Source of the DNA: Numida meleagris
Taxonomy: Eukaryota > Chordata > Aves > Galliformes > Numididae
DNA length: 64,000 bases
Direction of reading: 5' to 3'
Assembly (NCBI RefSeq): GCF_002078875.1
Contig: NC_034424.1
Span: 9,271,326 to 9,335,325 of the forward strand
Positions 41,713-53,700 of the stretch are shown here, piece by piece. The notes beneath the pieces were generated by a model that saw only the letters and a program-made list of their open reading frames with translations, made no database searches and was not told the origin of the DNA. The first letter of the stretch is position 1; the number at the start of each line of letters is the position of its first letter. Made by a program: the position numbers and the translations under genes.

Positions 41713-44700
41713 CTGTTAAGAAAAAGATCAGAATTAGCAGCCATTCCTGAATCAGATTTCCGAGAGACACCTAAGCCAGCTCCACTGATGACGGTTTTAC
41801 CTTGAACCTCTCAGAGAAACAGTTAATCATCCTCCCGCTACATTAGACATTTGATACCCATTTGGGCACAACAGGATTTATTATTTACTGAAATGAAAGC
41901 TAAATAAATGGGCAAAGTCAGATCAAAATGATTTCTCCACAATGGAGCAGTATTTACAGAAACTGGGAAAGACTAAATCCTTTCCCTCCTCAAACTCCCT
42001 TGTTGATCTCAGTGAGTAAATTATGTGCGCTATTATGTGATTATTATCTGGTTTATTACAACAGGGTAGGACGAAGCACACGGAGCCTTGACACAAGGAG
42101 ACAAGTATCTTCCTTTACCACAACATCTAGGAACAAACAATATCTTAATAACACCAGACCCTGCAGATCTAATTAGTGACACAGCTGAACTAGGAAATTC
42201 ACCCGCACGTCTCAGAGGTGCCGAGGCCCAGAGCAGCCAAGGCACGGATTACCTGCAGGCCTGCTGCTGCCCTGCTGACTGAGCACCCCAGGCAGCACAC
42301 GAGGATTTCCCTGCCTCTCCTGAAACAACTCACACCAGGACCACGCCTGCTTGAGACAAAATGCCTTTGAGCCAGGATGGGAGGGAAGAAAATAAAAGAC
42401 GAGCCTGACTGAAATGCTGCACGTGGGCACTTCGGGGGCAAGGCCCACCTCCTTGGGAGCAGGGGAACACGAGCATACAGCACACGTGCCTGGCACAGGG
42501 GGCACAACAGGGACAACGTGCCAAAGAGTCGGCATGGCTGGGTGACCTGGGGGTGGCAGAGACCGCCTCAAAGCCAGGGGAGCAGCTCGAACAGAACGAG
42601 GTCTCACATAAAGACCCTCCAACAAAGTGGGCAAGGATTCCATTCTTGTACATTAACTTTTTTTCAAAAGCAGATTTAATAATTTGCAAATGATTGCCGT
42701 GGGAGAAGAGCTTAGAAGTTACCTGCAATATATCGTATCTCTGGCAAACACATCATTAGATCCGGGAAACGGTTTGGCTGGTGCGGGTATTTGTACTCTG
42801 TGAAGTCCTGGCAAACATACCAGTACCGCTTATTCAGCTGCTCCAGTTGGGATGCATTGGTTAGACCTCTAATGTCTGCAAGCAAATATGATCACAGCGA
42901 TAAAAACATGAGGAAAACAACTGAGAACAGCAGCAGATTCACACTTCTTGGGAGGACAGACTGATTTCTAAAACTCTAAGCTGGGTCACTGTTTTGGAGG
43001 CTGACTGTGAGTGCCCAGTTACACAGAGACTTCACTCCCGGTGTGCCTGGGCACAAGACCTCCTTCCACAAAGACGTGGATGGGAATAGCTGATGCCCTA
43101 ACCTGCTCATCTTCAGTGCTCAGGGCACTCCCTTGCAGATAGCAGCTCTAGCAACCTTAAATCCCTGCCTGGCTTCTGTAAAGCAGCTGCGTGTCAAGGT
43201 TTTGTCCTCACAGCGGATCCAATGTAATACTTCCTCAGACAGAAACATGGTGATTTTGGCTGTATCATCTTGGCTGAGGAAAGCGTTTGACTCTGCTAAT
43301 TCAAGGTATCATCATATTTCTTCCCATCTGCTTATGAATTATGTCAAATGAGCTTTACAAACTTGACAAGTTCTTATTTTAAAATTCAGCTTTACCCACA
43401 TCAGGCAATGAATGCAAAGGAAAAGTGGACGTTTCCAAGCCATGAGCGTGGCAGGAAGTCCCACTGCCACCTTTCAGCATGATCAATGACATCTGCTGGG
43501 TGTCCTGGGGGGGATCCAATGCGGTTGGAATACGGAAACTACGCGACCCTCGCTGTGGGCTCAGTCTCATGAGACCATCTGACGGAAGAGGCATTTATCT
43601 GTTGCCCAAAAGCTGACTTTTAAAAATAATTTTCAGGTATTTCACATAAAAAATTGCAAACTTCAACTAAAAATAAAAGAAGACAGGAAGTTAATGAAAA
43701 TACATTTTGGAAAACAATGGAGACAGCTAAAGAAGTGTCAGGAAACTGCCCAGGGAAGCAAACCGGAATCTCAGCCCGGGCACACATTGAAGCGTCAGCA
43801 CTATCTCCTGGTGAAAATGAGTGGGGGAGGAGGGAGTTTTCAGCACATTTTACAGACTGCAACTATCTTTCACAGCATGAAAGACTCTGGGGACATTTAT
43901 TTCCAAAATTACAGCTGAACACCATCTATTAAGCATTTTCCTCTCCATACTTCTCTTCATTTATGCACACACAACATAAAGAAATGTCCCAAGAGGCTCC
44001 ACAGACTTGTAATGGCAACAGGCAACTACTGGAAAGGGAGTCACAACAAACCTATTGATTCCAAACTATTTCAGCCCATTGCATTTGTTAGGAACTGACC
44101 AGGATCTCCTTGCACATTGAAGAATTAATTTACATTTCATTTTGCATTGACTTAATTAAAGATTTTCAAGGGTCTTGCAACAGGCTTAACTGCTGGCTCC
44201 AATACACTGGTTAACCAACAGGAGGATACCACCCCTCATTAGGCAGAATTAATTGCCTGCACATTCATTCCTGAACACTTCCCACTTTAAAGAGTTAGCA
44301 TTAGACATAGGAAAATATATTGGTGAAGATTCTAAATAGTAGGAAGCCAGCTAGGTGACCCCAGCATAAATCCTGAAGGTAAATCACTTAAGAGAGTCAG
44401 GAAAGCTCTACAAAGGAAGGATCTGTTTTTACAAAGCCACTCTTTCAAGCAGAAGAACAAACACATTTTCAGTTTTGAATCTGTGAAAGATTATTATTTA
44501 CTATGGAAAAAAATCATGCAAATTAATTGTTAATTTGCCTAAACATCCATCTACACCAATGTTACTTTCAGACGACTGCTGAAAAGTTCATCAGCAGCTG
44601 GTAAGTAATCAGTCACCCAAATGCTCTCCAGACAAATGTTACCAGTTCCTCTGTTATATTCTTACTCTGATATGAGCATTTTAGATACATTCCAACTGTA

Positions 44701-47700
44701 TGTGTGGCACAAGTACTGTCCTTGGTGTCTACATTTAAAGGCAATAAAAGCAACTAAGCAAAAGCATTCCTTCACTTCCAGAACTTCCTCACACTGGTGT
44801 CTGCTGTCTGCATGACAGTGGAGGCTTTGCAGAGCCCACATCAGTCCCTGGGTTTCAGATCCTTCCTCCAGCAGGACTGATTCCTTCTCTTCACTGACTC
44901 ACCTTGATTTAGGAAGTTAATGGCTTTCATGCATGCATACTCCTCGTTGCTGACCTTCAGTTGGTTGAATTTGCGAAAGAGGTAGATCAACCGCTCCATC
45001 ACCTCCATCCCCTCTTCACTGAATCTGGAGGACAGAGATCACACATCAACATATTTGGGACACAGCCCACACAAGAAAGGCAAGAAGCTCATTTTAGGAA
45101 CTTCAGAGATTTTAAAATCTTGCAATAGTATTCAAAAAACCCTCACCAAATCTGCTTCAAGTCTGCTGGGACTGCTAAATGGAAGTAGAAGCAAGTGCTT
45201 CAGTTTATTTCCAGCCTGCTCCAGGCATCCAGTGGAGCCAGGAACATGCTGTAACCTCTTGTATGCTTGCAGGCAAGCTGCTTTGCCTCTCCACACTTGT
45301 ACTGCCCCAAGTCCCAATCAGGACAGCACCTTCCCACCTGACGGAGCAGGCATCCTCCTTCACTTTGTATTTCCAACACCAGAAGTGCCTACAGTTTCTT
45401 TTATCTGTGTAATGCCATTTGAATTAGCGTTGTTTTAAACATCAGAGAATCTCACTGACCCACACACAACAGCGCTCCTCATTTATCTAATGGACAGGTG
45501 AGGACCTCCCATCCCCTCCCTAAAATTCCCATGAGGAAACGTGGGACATGGAGACTCCATACTTCTGCACAACCGTATTTATTGCCCATTATGGTTTGCT
45601 CGTCTTCCTCAGCTGACAGCTTCTTGAGGTGAGACACTGCAGTAAGGCTGGGACCCTCCTTGCAAATACAAATATGCACCAAAACACAAATAACCAAGGC
45701 TAACGTGAGTGAAACTCCAGGTTGCAGATGCAATACCCGAGGTTAATCACGGAGTCTAAGTAAGGCCTGCTATTTCCTTCTGAACCCCTTCCCTCAAACA
45801 GTCCAGGCAGGAGTCATTGTGCATTCTACACATACACTGAGACCCAATGGCAGCAGCACTGCCGCCAGTGAGGGCTGTCTCAGGCCCACTGCTGGGATCT
45901 GCAGCCACCACGGATGCCAGTCCTGAGAAGTTCTCCCCCTGTACGAGCTGTATTCACTTCTGAACGCGTGTTGCTTGCACTCACAGAGCTCTCAGTCCCC
46001 TGCACGGCCGCCCCGCTGTTTGTCAGCGCAGCACACAGAGCAGATGGGCTATTTGTCACACATCAGCACGGGCTCGCTCAAAGCAAGCAGGTGAGGAGAT
46101 ACGGTCCCACGGGGGAGCCCAGCGCTAAACACACAACTATAAACATCTAAGAAGTTCCATAAACAGGAGGGGGATGAGATGTTTCCAAGAAAACCATCAG
46201 CCTCAGGCACAGGAAGCCTGCTGAAAACAAGCTGCAGGCTTCTCCCGGAGCTCCCACCCCAGCCGAGAGAAGCCAGGAACCAACAGGTGGCAGAGGGCAG
46301 CCCCATGCACAGGGACACGGCTCCTCCCCCCTGGGAAATCGCCCGGCGCAGACCTTAGGGGCACAGAACCCAGCCCCCGTGCTGCAAGAGGAGCCAGGCC
46401 CCGCACACCAGGGGTGACTGCAGCAGGGGTAAGAAGCAGGAGCAAGCTGCAGGGCGTGGAGCGGCTCTGGTGCCTGCAGGAGCTGCCCACGTGTGCAAAT
46501 GGCCAGTACCGGCCTCTCCCGAGTGCCTCTCACCACAACATCACTGGTTTCAAAGAAACCGTGGATTGCATAAATCCTCAGAAGTGGGACAGAAGTGTTT
46601 CGGCAAGCGTCAGCTGCGCTCTGCCATTGTACCGCACAAAGAATAAGAGCGCAGCCAGAAAGTCAGCTCTGAATAGAACGAAAATAGAACTCTTCTCACT
46701 GAATAGCACCTTATTTTGGCATGGATGTTTGTTTACTTCAAAGTTATTTGTAAAATGCACGGTGGAGGTTGGCCTCAGAGAAGCGAAAACAAGCTATCTG
46801 AACTTTGGGTCAGTTCTTCAGGAAAGTAATATTGTAAGTGATGAAAGCCTTGTCGGCTAATCTAAAGTTGTACAAGTTTTCTTGCTCTCAAGTTGACATT
46901 AAAAATCTTGCAGGTGCAAGATTGCAAAGCTCAAGAAGTTAATGAGCACAAAGACCACTCAGTTGTCTGTGGAGTTTAATTGTTTTTAGAGCATGCATAT
47001 TTTTACCAGCCACTCATCACTTCATAAATCCAGGAGAGCTCTTCTCTCATTCCTGCAGTTGAACTGCCTTAGTTTTCCTTGCATACTTTCCTCCCCCTTT
47101 CAAACAAAGCTGTTCTGTTTTTCACAGCCCTATTTCTTCCCGAGGACTGACTCCTCCACACACCTTTCCTCGCAGTTTACACCAGGCGTGTTTCTGGCTA
47201 TGGGTTATCAGGATCAGCTGGGAAGAGGGGGAAGAGAAGCGCTATCAGAAGAGTGCTGGGGGAGGTCAGGAATCCATTCATTTCATATTCACCTACAGAA
47301 AACAGCACAATAAAAGAAAACATTTGATCCAGCAGCCCAGGAGAACGCTCAGCCTGCTGTTAGAGTGGAATAAGACACAGGATCCCATCCGATGCGTTCA
47401 CTGGCACCTACCTAAGCATTAGAATTGCCCCTGTCATTTTGCTAAATACCAAAATAACCCCAATGAGCCGGACCAGCACAGCTCAGAGCAATTGTTTTCA
47501 CCTGGCTGCGAGACCAAACTTCATTCTGCAATAACCACTAATCAGCACTGGAATTCTCCAAGGAAATGGAAGCTCTTCAAGAAACCCCTCAAGGCAGAAA
47601 CCTCTCTTGATGAGTTCCCTCACAAATCCGAAGGAAACAGCTTCTCAGGAGTGTATGTCCCCCTGCCACATGCACACAGTTACGCTATGGATAAGCTGCC

Positions 47701-50700
47701 ACAAAGACAACAGAGACTCAGCCCTCATCTGTGCAGCTTCCCGCAAATGGCTTTTGGTGTGCATTTTCCCATTTTCCCTAATGACAATTAGCGATACTTG
47801 AAAAGCTAAATCAGAAGAGACCACAGCAGCATTCCACTCCTAAGAATGCCTATTTTCACCCATGTGCACAGATCTCCTCTGAAGGACCTTTGAGGCTACT
47901 GGCTTTGAATCTCCCGTTTCTGAAGGGGGAGGGTTCCTCCTTTGTCCTGTTTTCTTACCTCTCGCTCGTATTTATCACAAACCCCAAATGAAACACACGC
48001 TTCTCTTTCGAGGCTCTGACCAGGACAGCGCAAACAAAAGGAAGGATGAATATAGGAACAAGTGTTATTGTGCTTCCCTCTGACCCACGCTGCTCCCCAC
48101 AGGAGCAGCACCAGGCACGGGATGAATAGCAACGGCTGGGCTGAGCGTGTGGAGCAGGAACCTGCCCCAGGAAACAAGGCATCTGGGGGCAGCCCTCACC
48201 CCCCCCCCCGTGGCCCTCAGCAAGTTGGTCTCCAGGGGGTGAAGGGAAATGCACAAAGGAACCTCAAGGAACTGCTCGGTGGTACAATGACCTGAGAGTA
48301 CAGACGTACTTTAAATCTCTCCTTACTAAGCATTTAGATCCCCCAATGACTCCTGCAATACCACCAAACCTGGCACAGGCAGAGCACCAACAGAGCAAAC
48401 GTTAAAGCGGAGGGTGGGCAGCAGCCCAGGTAAATCCCACCTATTTTGTCATGACATTGTAAGATTGTGACTGCTGCCAAAAGGATCTGGCTGTCACGAA
48501 GACTACAGAAGGAGAAGAAAAAAAAAAAGCATAAAAAAATCATCACCCTGGCCAAAATGATAAATGACAGGCAGGTTACTCAGAGCATCAGATAGTACAG
48601 ACTATGGAAAAACAAGAGCTAAGTTGCAACATCTTTACATTTATGAAATAAAAACAATGAAATAGCAATTAATAATGAACACTTTGATAATAAAGACAAC
48701 CAGCTTTGTGAACAATCTTTCCATTGCCCAAACAATTTTTTAATTTCTGTATCTCAGGGTTACCCAAAGTGTCAGATTAATTTGTTTCATTCTCCCCACA
48801 ATAAAGGTGGTTTGTAGGGTTGTGCTGAAGGGAGATGGCATTGCTACAGGAGAGCCACCCTCAAGATGATGCAACCAGAACCTGCTTCCTCTTCCAATAG
48901 CTGGGAATTCTCTGACCAGCTACCTGCTTGGGCAGCCAGGAGCCTCTCTGGCTGTTAATACTGTTGTTAGCTTGAAAACAAAAGCTCCACGCTGCTTTTT
49001 TTTCTCCCTCACTTACAGTTTGATTTCTACAACTTTTATGAAAGAAATAAGAATAAAAAATGGAATAAAAAATTCAAAAATGTAGCAAAGATTCTTAAAG
49101 AAGGATGTAAAGAAAGTTCAGGTAAAATTAGGAATAAATCTGCCATGCGCTGAGAAACACAGAACACAAGTTTTTGTGAACTGCATGCAGCCACAGAGAC
49201 TAGACAGAAAAATTGTCAGTCTCGACAGAAACCACAAACTGAAATCTCAGGACATCTACTCCAGCTGCATGACCAAAAGGAAAGGAAACATCATACACCT
49301 CCCTGTGAAAGGAAGCCTTCATTCAGCACCAACTAGCCATGGCCTGTCACATATGAAGTCTCAAGTACACATTGGAAGCACAGAACTCCCACCGGCGCCT
49401 CACCTGTGCAGCTCATCGTCAGAGGGCGAGTACTTGGAGGTGACGTCCGCGAGGTCACCAAAGATCTGTTTGCTGTAAACAGTCAGCGAGGAAAGCAGGA
49501 TCAGCTCCTGCCAGGTGGAGCTGAGCAGGCAGGTATAGTCCTTGATCGAGAGTTCACAGAAGAACGGCAGCTTCTTGATCCAAGCAATCTGCCTGAAAAG
49601 CAATTCATCCGCCAGACGACACAACAATGCAAACAGCTCTGCCTGAGTCACTTTATACCTGCAGGCACAGTTAATATGAAGGCATAAAAATAATTAAAAA
49701 CACAGAATGACACAATCTGACAAGGCACTTGAAAAGCAAGAAAAATGTCACCAGAACTGGTGTGCGAGCGCCCGGCATGCCAGTGCCCAGAGTGTCACCT
49801 GGCGGCGGCAGCGGCGATTGCCAGCGCCTTCTGGGGCCAGGGGAGCACCCACAGGCTCCTGGACACGGGGCAAGCGGCCCCCGCAAGCTGACCCTGCGTT
49901 ATTCCAGACCCACGTGCTTTCCCAGCCATGGTGCTCGTCACCAGCTCTTGTGCGTGGCTAGTGCCACCTCAGGGCTGAAACTACTGAACTCCGCTGCTGC
50001 GCAGCCTCAGCCCAGCACGTGCAGCCCGAAGCACTCCGCAAAGTCCCAGCCACGGGCACGGCCCCGCCACAGGACAGGCTCTGCTTTGCTGCCTGCAATG
50101 CGGCTGCAGCAGCTCCCCATGCTCCCCGTGCCGCCAGCGCCCCGCGCAGCACGGCAGCTCGCTGGAGCACAGCCCAGAACGCGGAGCTCAGGGCCGCCCC
50201 CACCGCGCCGAGCGCACTCACCCGTCTTCAATGAGCATCGGCGTGCCGAGCGGCTCCAGGTCCTCCGCTGACACCAGCTGGTTGATCAGGCTGTGCGACT
50301 GGGGGTCCAGGCTGCGCGCCTGGGGGGGCACCAGCGCCGAGTGAGCAGAATAGCTAAAAAGGTGCGGGAGGTACTGATAGTGCGTGGACACTGGCGTCCC
50401 AATATATTGATCCCTGAGTGCAGCAAATCCGTTCAGCTCCATGGACCTACTGGAAAAGGAAAAGCTTTTTAATATACTACAAAAATTCCACCCACTTCAT
50501 TAAAACGTTAAAAATCCATCTACAGAAATGTGGATATAAATAGAAAAGGAAAAAAAATGTGAACGAATGAACGAAAAATCCCTTTGTGTTTAAATCCTAC
50601 ATTGGAAATAACTGAGCATGCAGATCGGGTGCTTTGTGCTGAGCCCGGCCCCGGCCGGTTCCTCTGAGCAAAGCGCAGGGAGCAGCTGCTCAGCAGCCAT

Positions 50701-53700
50701 TCTGAGCAGACACCCGACTGCAGCGAGCACTTCCACTCCTGCTTTCTTAAAGGGACAGAATTTATGACTGTAAATTAAATAGTTCATATAGCTACTGAAC
50801 GCAAATACCTCCTGGCTTACAATGCAACTGAAAGCACATGGACTGCAAGCCTGAGATCCTTGCTGTGTTTACAGTCCAACGCTGAATCAGGAGGCCAGCA
50901 CTAATGGTAACTCACAATACAACACCGCCAATTAGCAACCTAACTGGAATTCATTTATTTTCAAAATCTGAGCACAGTGAAGTAAAAGAGCATATACAGA
51001 ATGAGCAGTGAAAGCTAATCAATTTGCCATGATCGGCAGGAAAAAAAAAAATCAATACAAATTAAGAGCTCTACTTCAATTATTGGAATTTTAACTCAAC
51101 ATTGCCTTCTTTTTTCATTTCACCACGAGCATTTCACCTCTCAATTCAGTATTTTTCAATCCAGTGGCTGTCTTTCTAAAAGTGCACTTAGAGATGTAAG
51201 GATGTGCAGCACGTTCAGCTTGCACAGAGGTATTCCCAGTGAACTTCTCCTACATTGACCCCAAGCATCACTCAAGAAAACAGTCAGAATTATTACAAGA
51301 TGAAACTCTTCCAGAGTTAATTCCCACCTTGAAGATGGAGTAGATACAGGTGAAGGCTGGTTGCTCTCAGAAACTCCATTTCCAGGGGAACTGTGGTCGC
51401 TGTCTCCATTGTTGCTCCATGACATGTTTGCCTCTCCCTCAAATTCTTGTCCGGACATAATTCTTTCAATCTCCTCCTCCGATATCTTTCAGAAATAAGA
51501 TCAAGTTAGTGCCAAGCTGCTGCTTCCACTGAGAACAGAAACAAGGCAGAGCAGAGCTTCCATATGCAAACACCCACTGCAATGAGCAGGGCCGGAGCTG
51601 GCCTGTCCTCACAGAAACACTTCACTGTTCCTACAAACACCCTTTACACTTAACAACATATATGAAAAATTCTATTTACAGCTGATGGTGGCGACCTTCA
51701 GCTCCAGCAGTACAATTCAAGTGTCAATAACAGAGCAGAGAGGAATGGACACACGAAAGGATTATGTCAAACACACACAGCAATGAGCCGTAAATCAGCC
51801 ACTGTCAAACAGCACAAAACCACGGAGCAATTGCAGCCAGTCCATCGAGAGCATCCCTCAATACTGAGCAGGGTAAAACGCTTCAAGGAGCTGGGTACAC
51901 CCCTGGAGAAGAGTTCCCTCAGTAGTGAGGAGTATGCAACATCAACGTTTTGGGCTTTTTTTTTTTAGCATTCTGTGCATTACCTCTTCGCAAGGCTGTC
52001 ACAGCATGGGGAGACCTCACATCGACATGATGCAAGAAAGGGCAGTGAACTCTGAACATAATTTTCAAGCGCCTAACATTGTTCACAGTTTATTCCAGTC
52101 CTGAAAAACAGTCAGATACAAGCACGAGGCTTACCAGGGACAACATCTGAAGAGTGCAATAGCTAATGGGCCTCACCCCGGGACATGGAGCTGATGGCAT
52201 GATCTATGGTCCAGCAGTGACTGATCACATCGACTCAGAGGGCCAGGGCCCCGCTCTGGCTAGCAGCGGCTACTCTTCTACTATAGAGGCATTTTGCAGA
52301 GAGGCATTAAAAACTGAGTCATCAACTGGCCAGAAATAAAAGTTTCTTCTTCCTTGATAAACCCACGTGGACTTTAAGAATCAGTAACTAACACTATAAA
52401 TACGATGTCTGCAAACAGTAGAAAGTGCTATATGATTTCTAAGGGATTTTTTTATAATTTGGGCTCCCTTCCGCTGCTGGCAGCCAGCGGGGCTGTAGGA
52501 ATTCTTGCCTTCTTCTTGGTCAGTCAGAGAGGATCTGTGCTTTCTGGCTGCCTGGCTTTTCATGTTTTTTGTTTTGTGCTGTAGTGAGTAGTGCTTTCAT
52601 AGGTACACTGTCAAAGAAAATGCTTTTGGTGTTCTTTCTGTTTTATTAAAATAAACAGTAAACTTTTTAAAGACCGATTCTCCAGAAGCCAGCTAGAAAC
52701 AGCCGCCAATCCTCATGCACTCAGTACAGGCTGCTGTGCTGAAATACCTCACGTTTTACAAGACATCTCCAGACAAGCTCTGTCATCAATCAGCAAGACA
52801 TTTACTGGGAGCCCCTCTTGCAACAACTTTAGAAATTGCAGTGCACAGCCTGCAAGATTTACTGGGAGCTTTGGAGGGATTGAGGTCCCTGTGCTGCTCA
52901 CGAAGGACAGGCAGCTCTGACGGCTCCAGCAGCAGTGCAGGGATCCCAGGCTGCCAATGCAGGCACCCACCATGATGCCCCAAGGCTGCAATGCATCCTC
53001 TCCTGCAGATGGCAGAGTCAAGTTTTACTTACAAACTTCCTGTCCGTGGCATGCACCTCGAGCAGACAGGGCGACAAATCCCTGCTGTGCTAGCAGGAGG
53101 CAGAGGCATGTCTGGGGGGCTCTGCCAAAGCAGCACCGCCCCTATGTGCTCCCAAAGGCACTCAGTGTCTCTTTCTCCACCCCAGGGTGTGCTGCTCATG
53201 ACTGGCTCCCAGCAGCTAGAACCAGGAGTAATGGCAAGGAAACCACATGGAAAATGCACCTCCTGCAGAAATGACCGACCTTCCTCATCCCAAAATGGCC
53301 ATCTGCTTGCCTTTTCCCAGCCACAGCAGGGGGAAGCCCAGCTGCTGCAGAGATGAGTGCCAAGGTCAGCAGAACAAGAGCAAAAGAGAGCCCTAGAGAA
53401 ATTTCTGCATGTGCTCACCTGGACAGGTCCAATACTTTTGTTTCTGCCTCCTGGCATGCCATCCTCTCTGATTGCTGAAAGACAACCAAATCATGGTAAG
53501 GAGCAGTGCTATTTGGTATTTAAAAAATAGATATGTACTATTCTAATATTGCTTTTATGTCTTAAAAGATTAATTCTGATTAAAATGCACTGGAGTGCAG
53601 CAATTCTCACCCCAATAGCAACACACTTCTGTGGCAACAAGCATTATTTGGAGAGGTTAGTATGACCCTTGAGCAACAAGGAATGAAGGAACAGTCAGTC

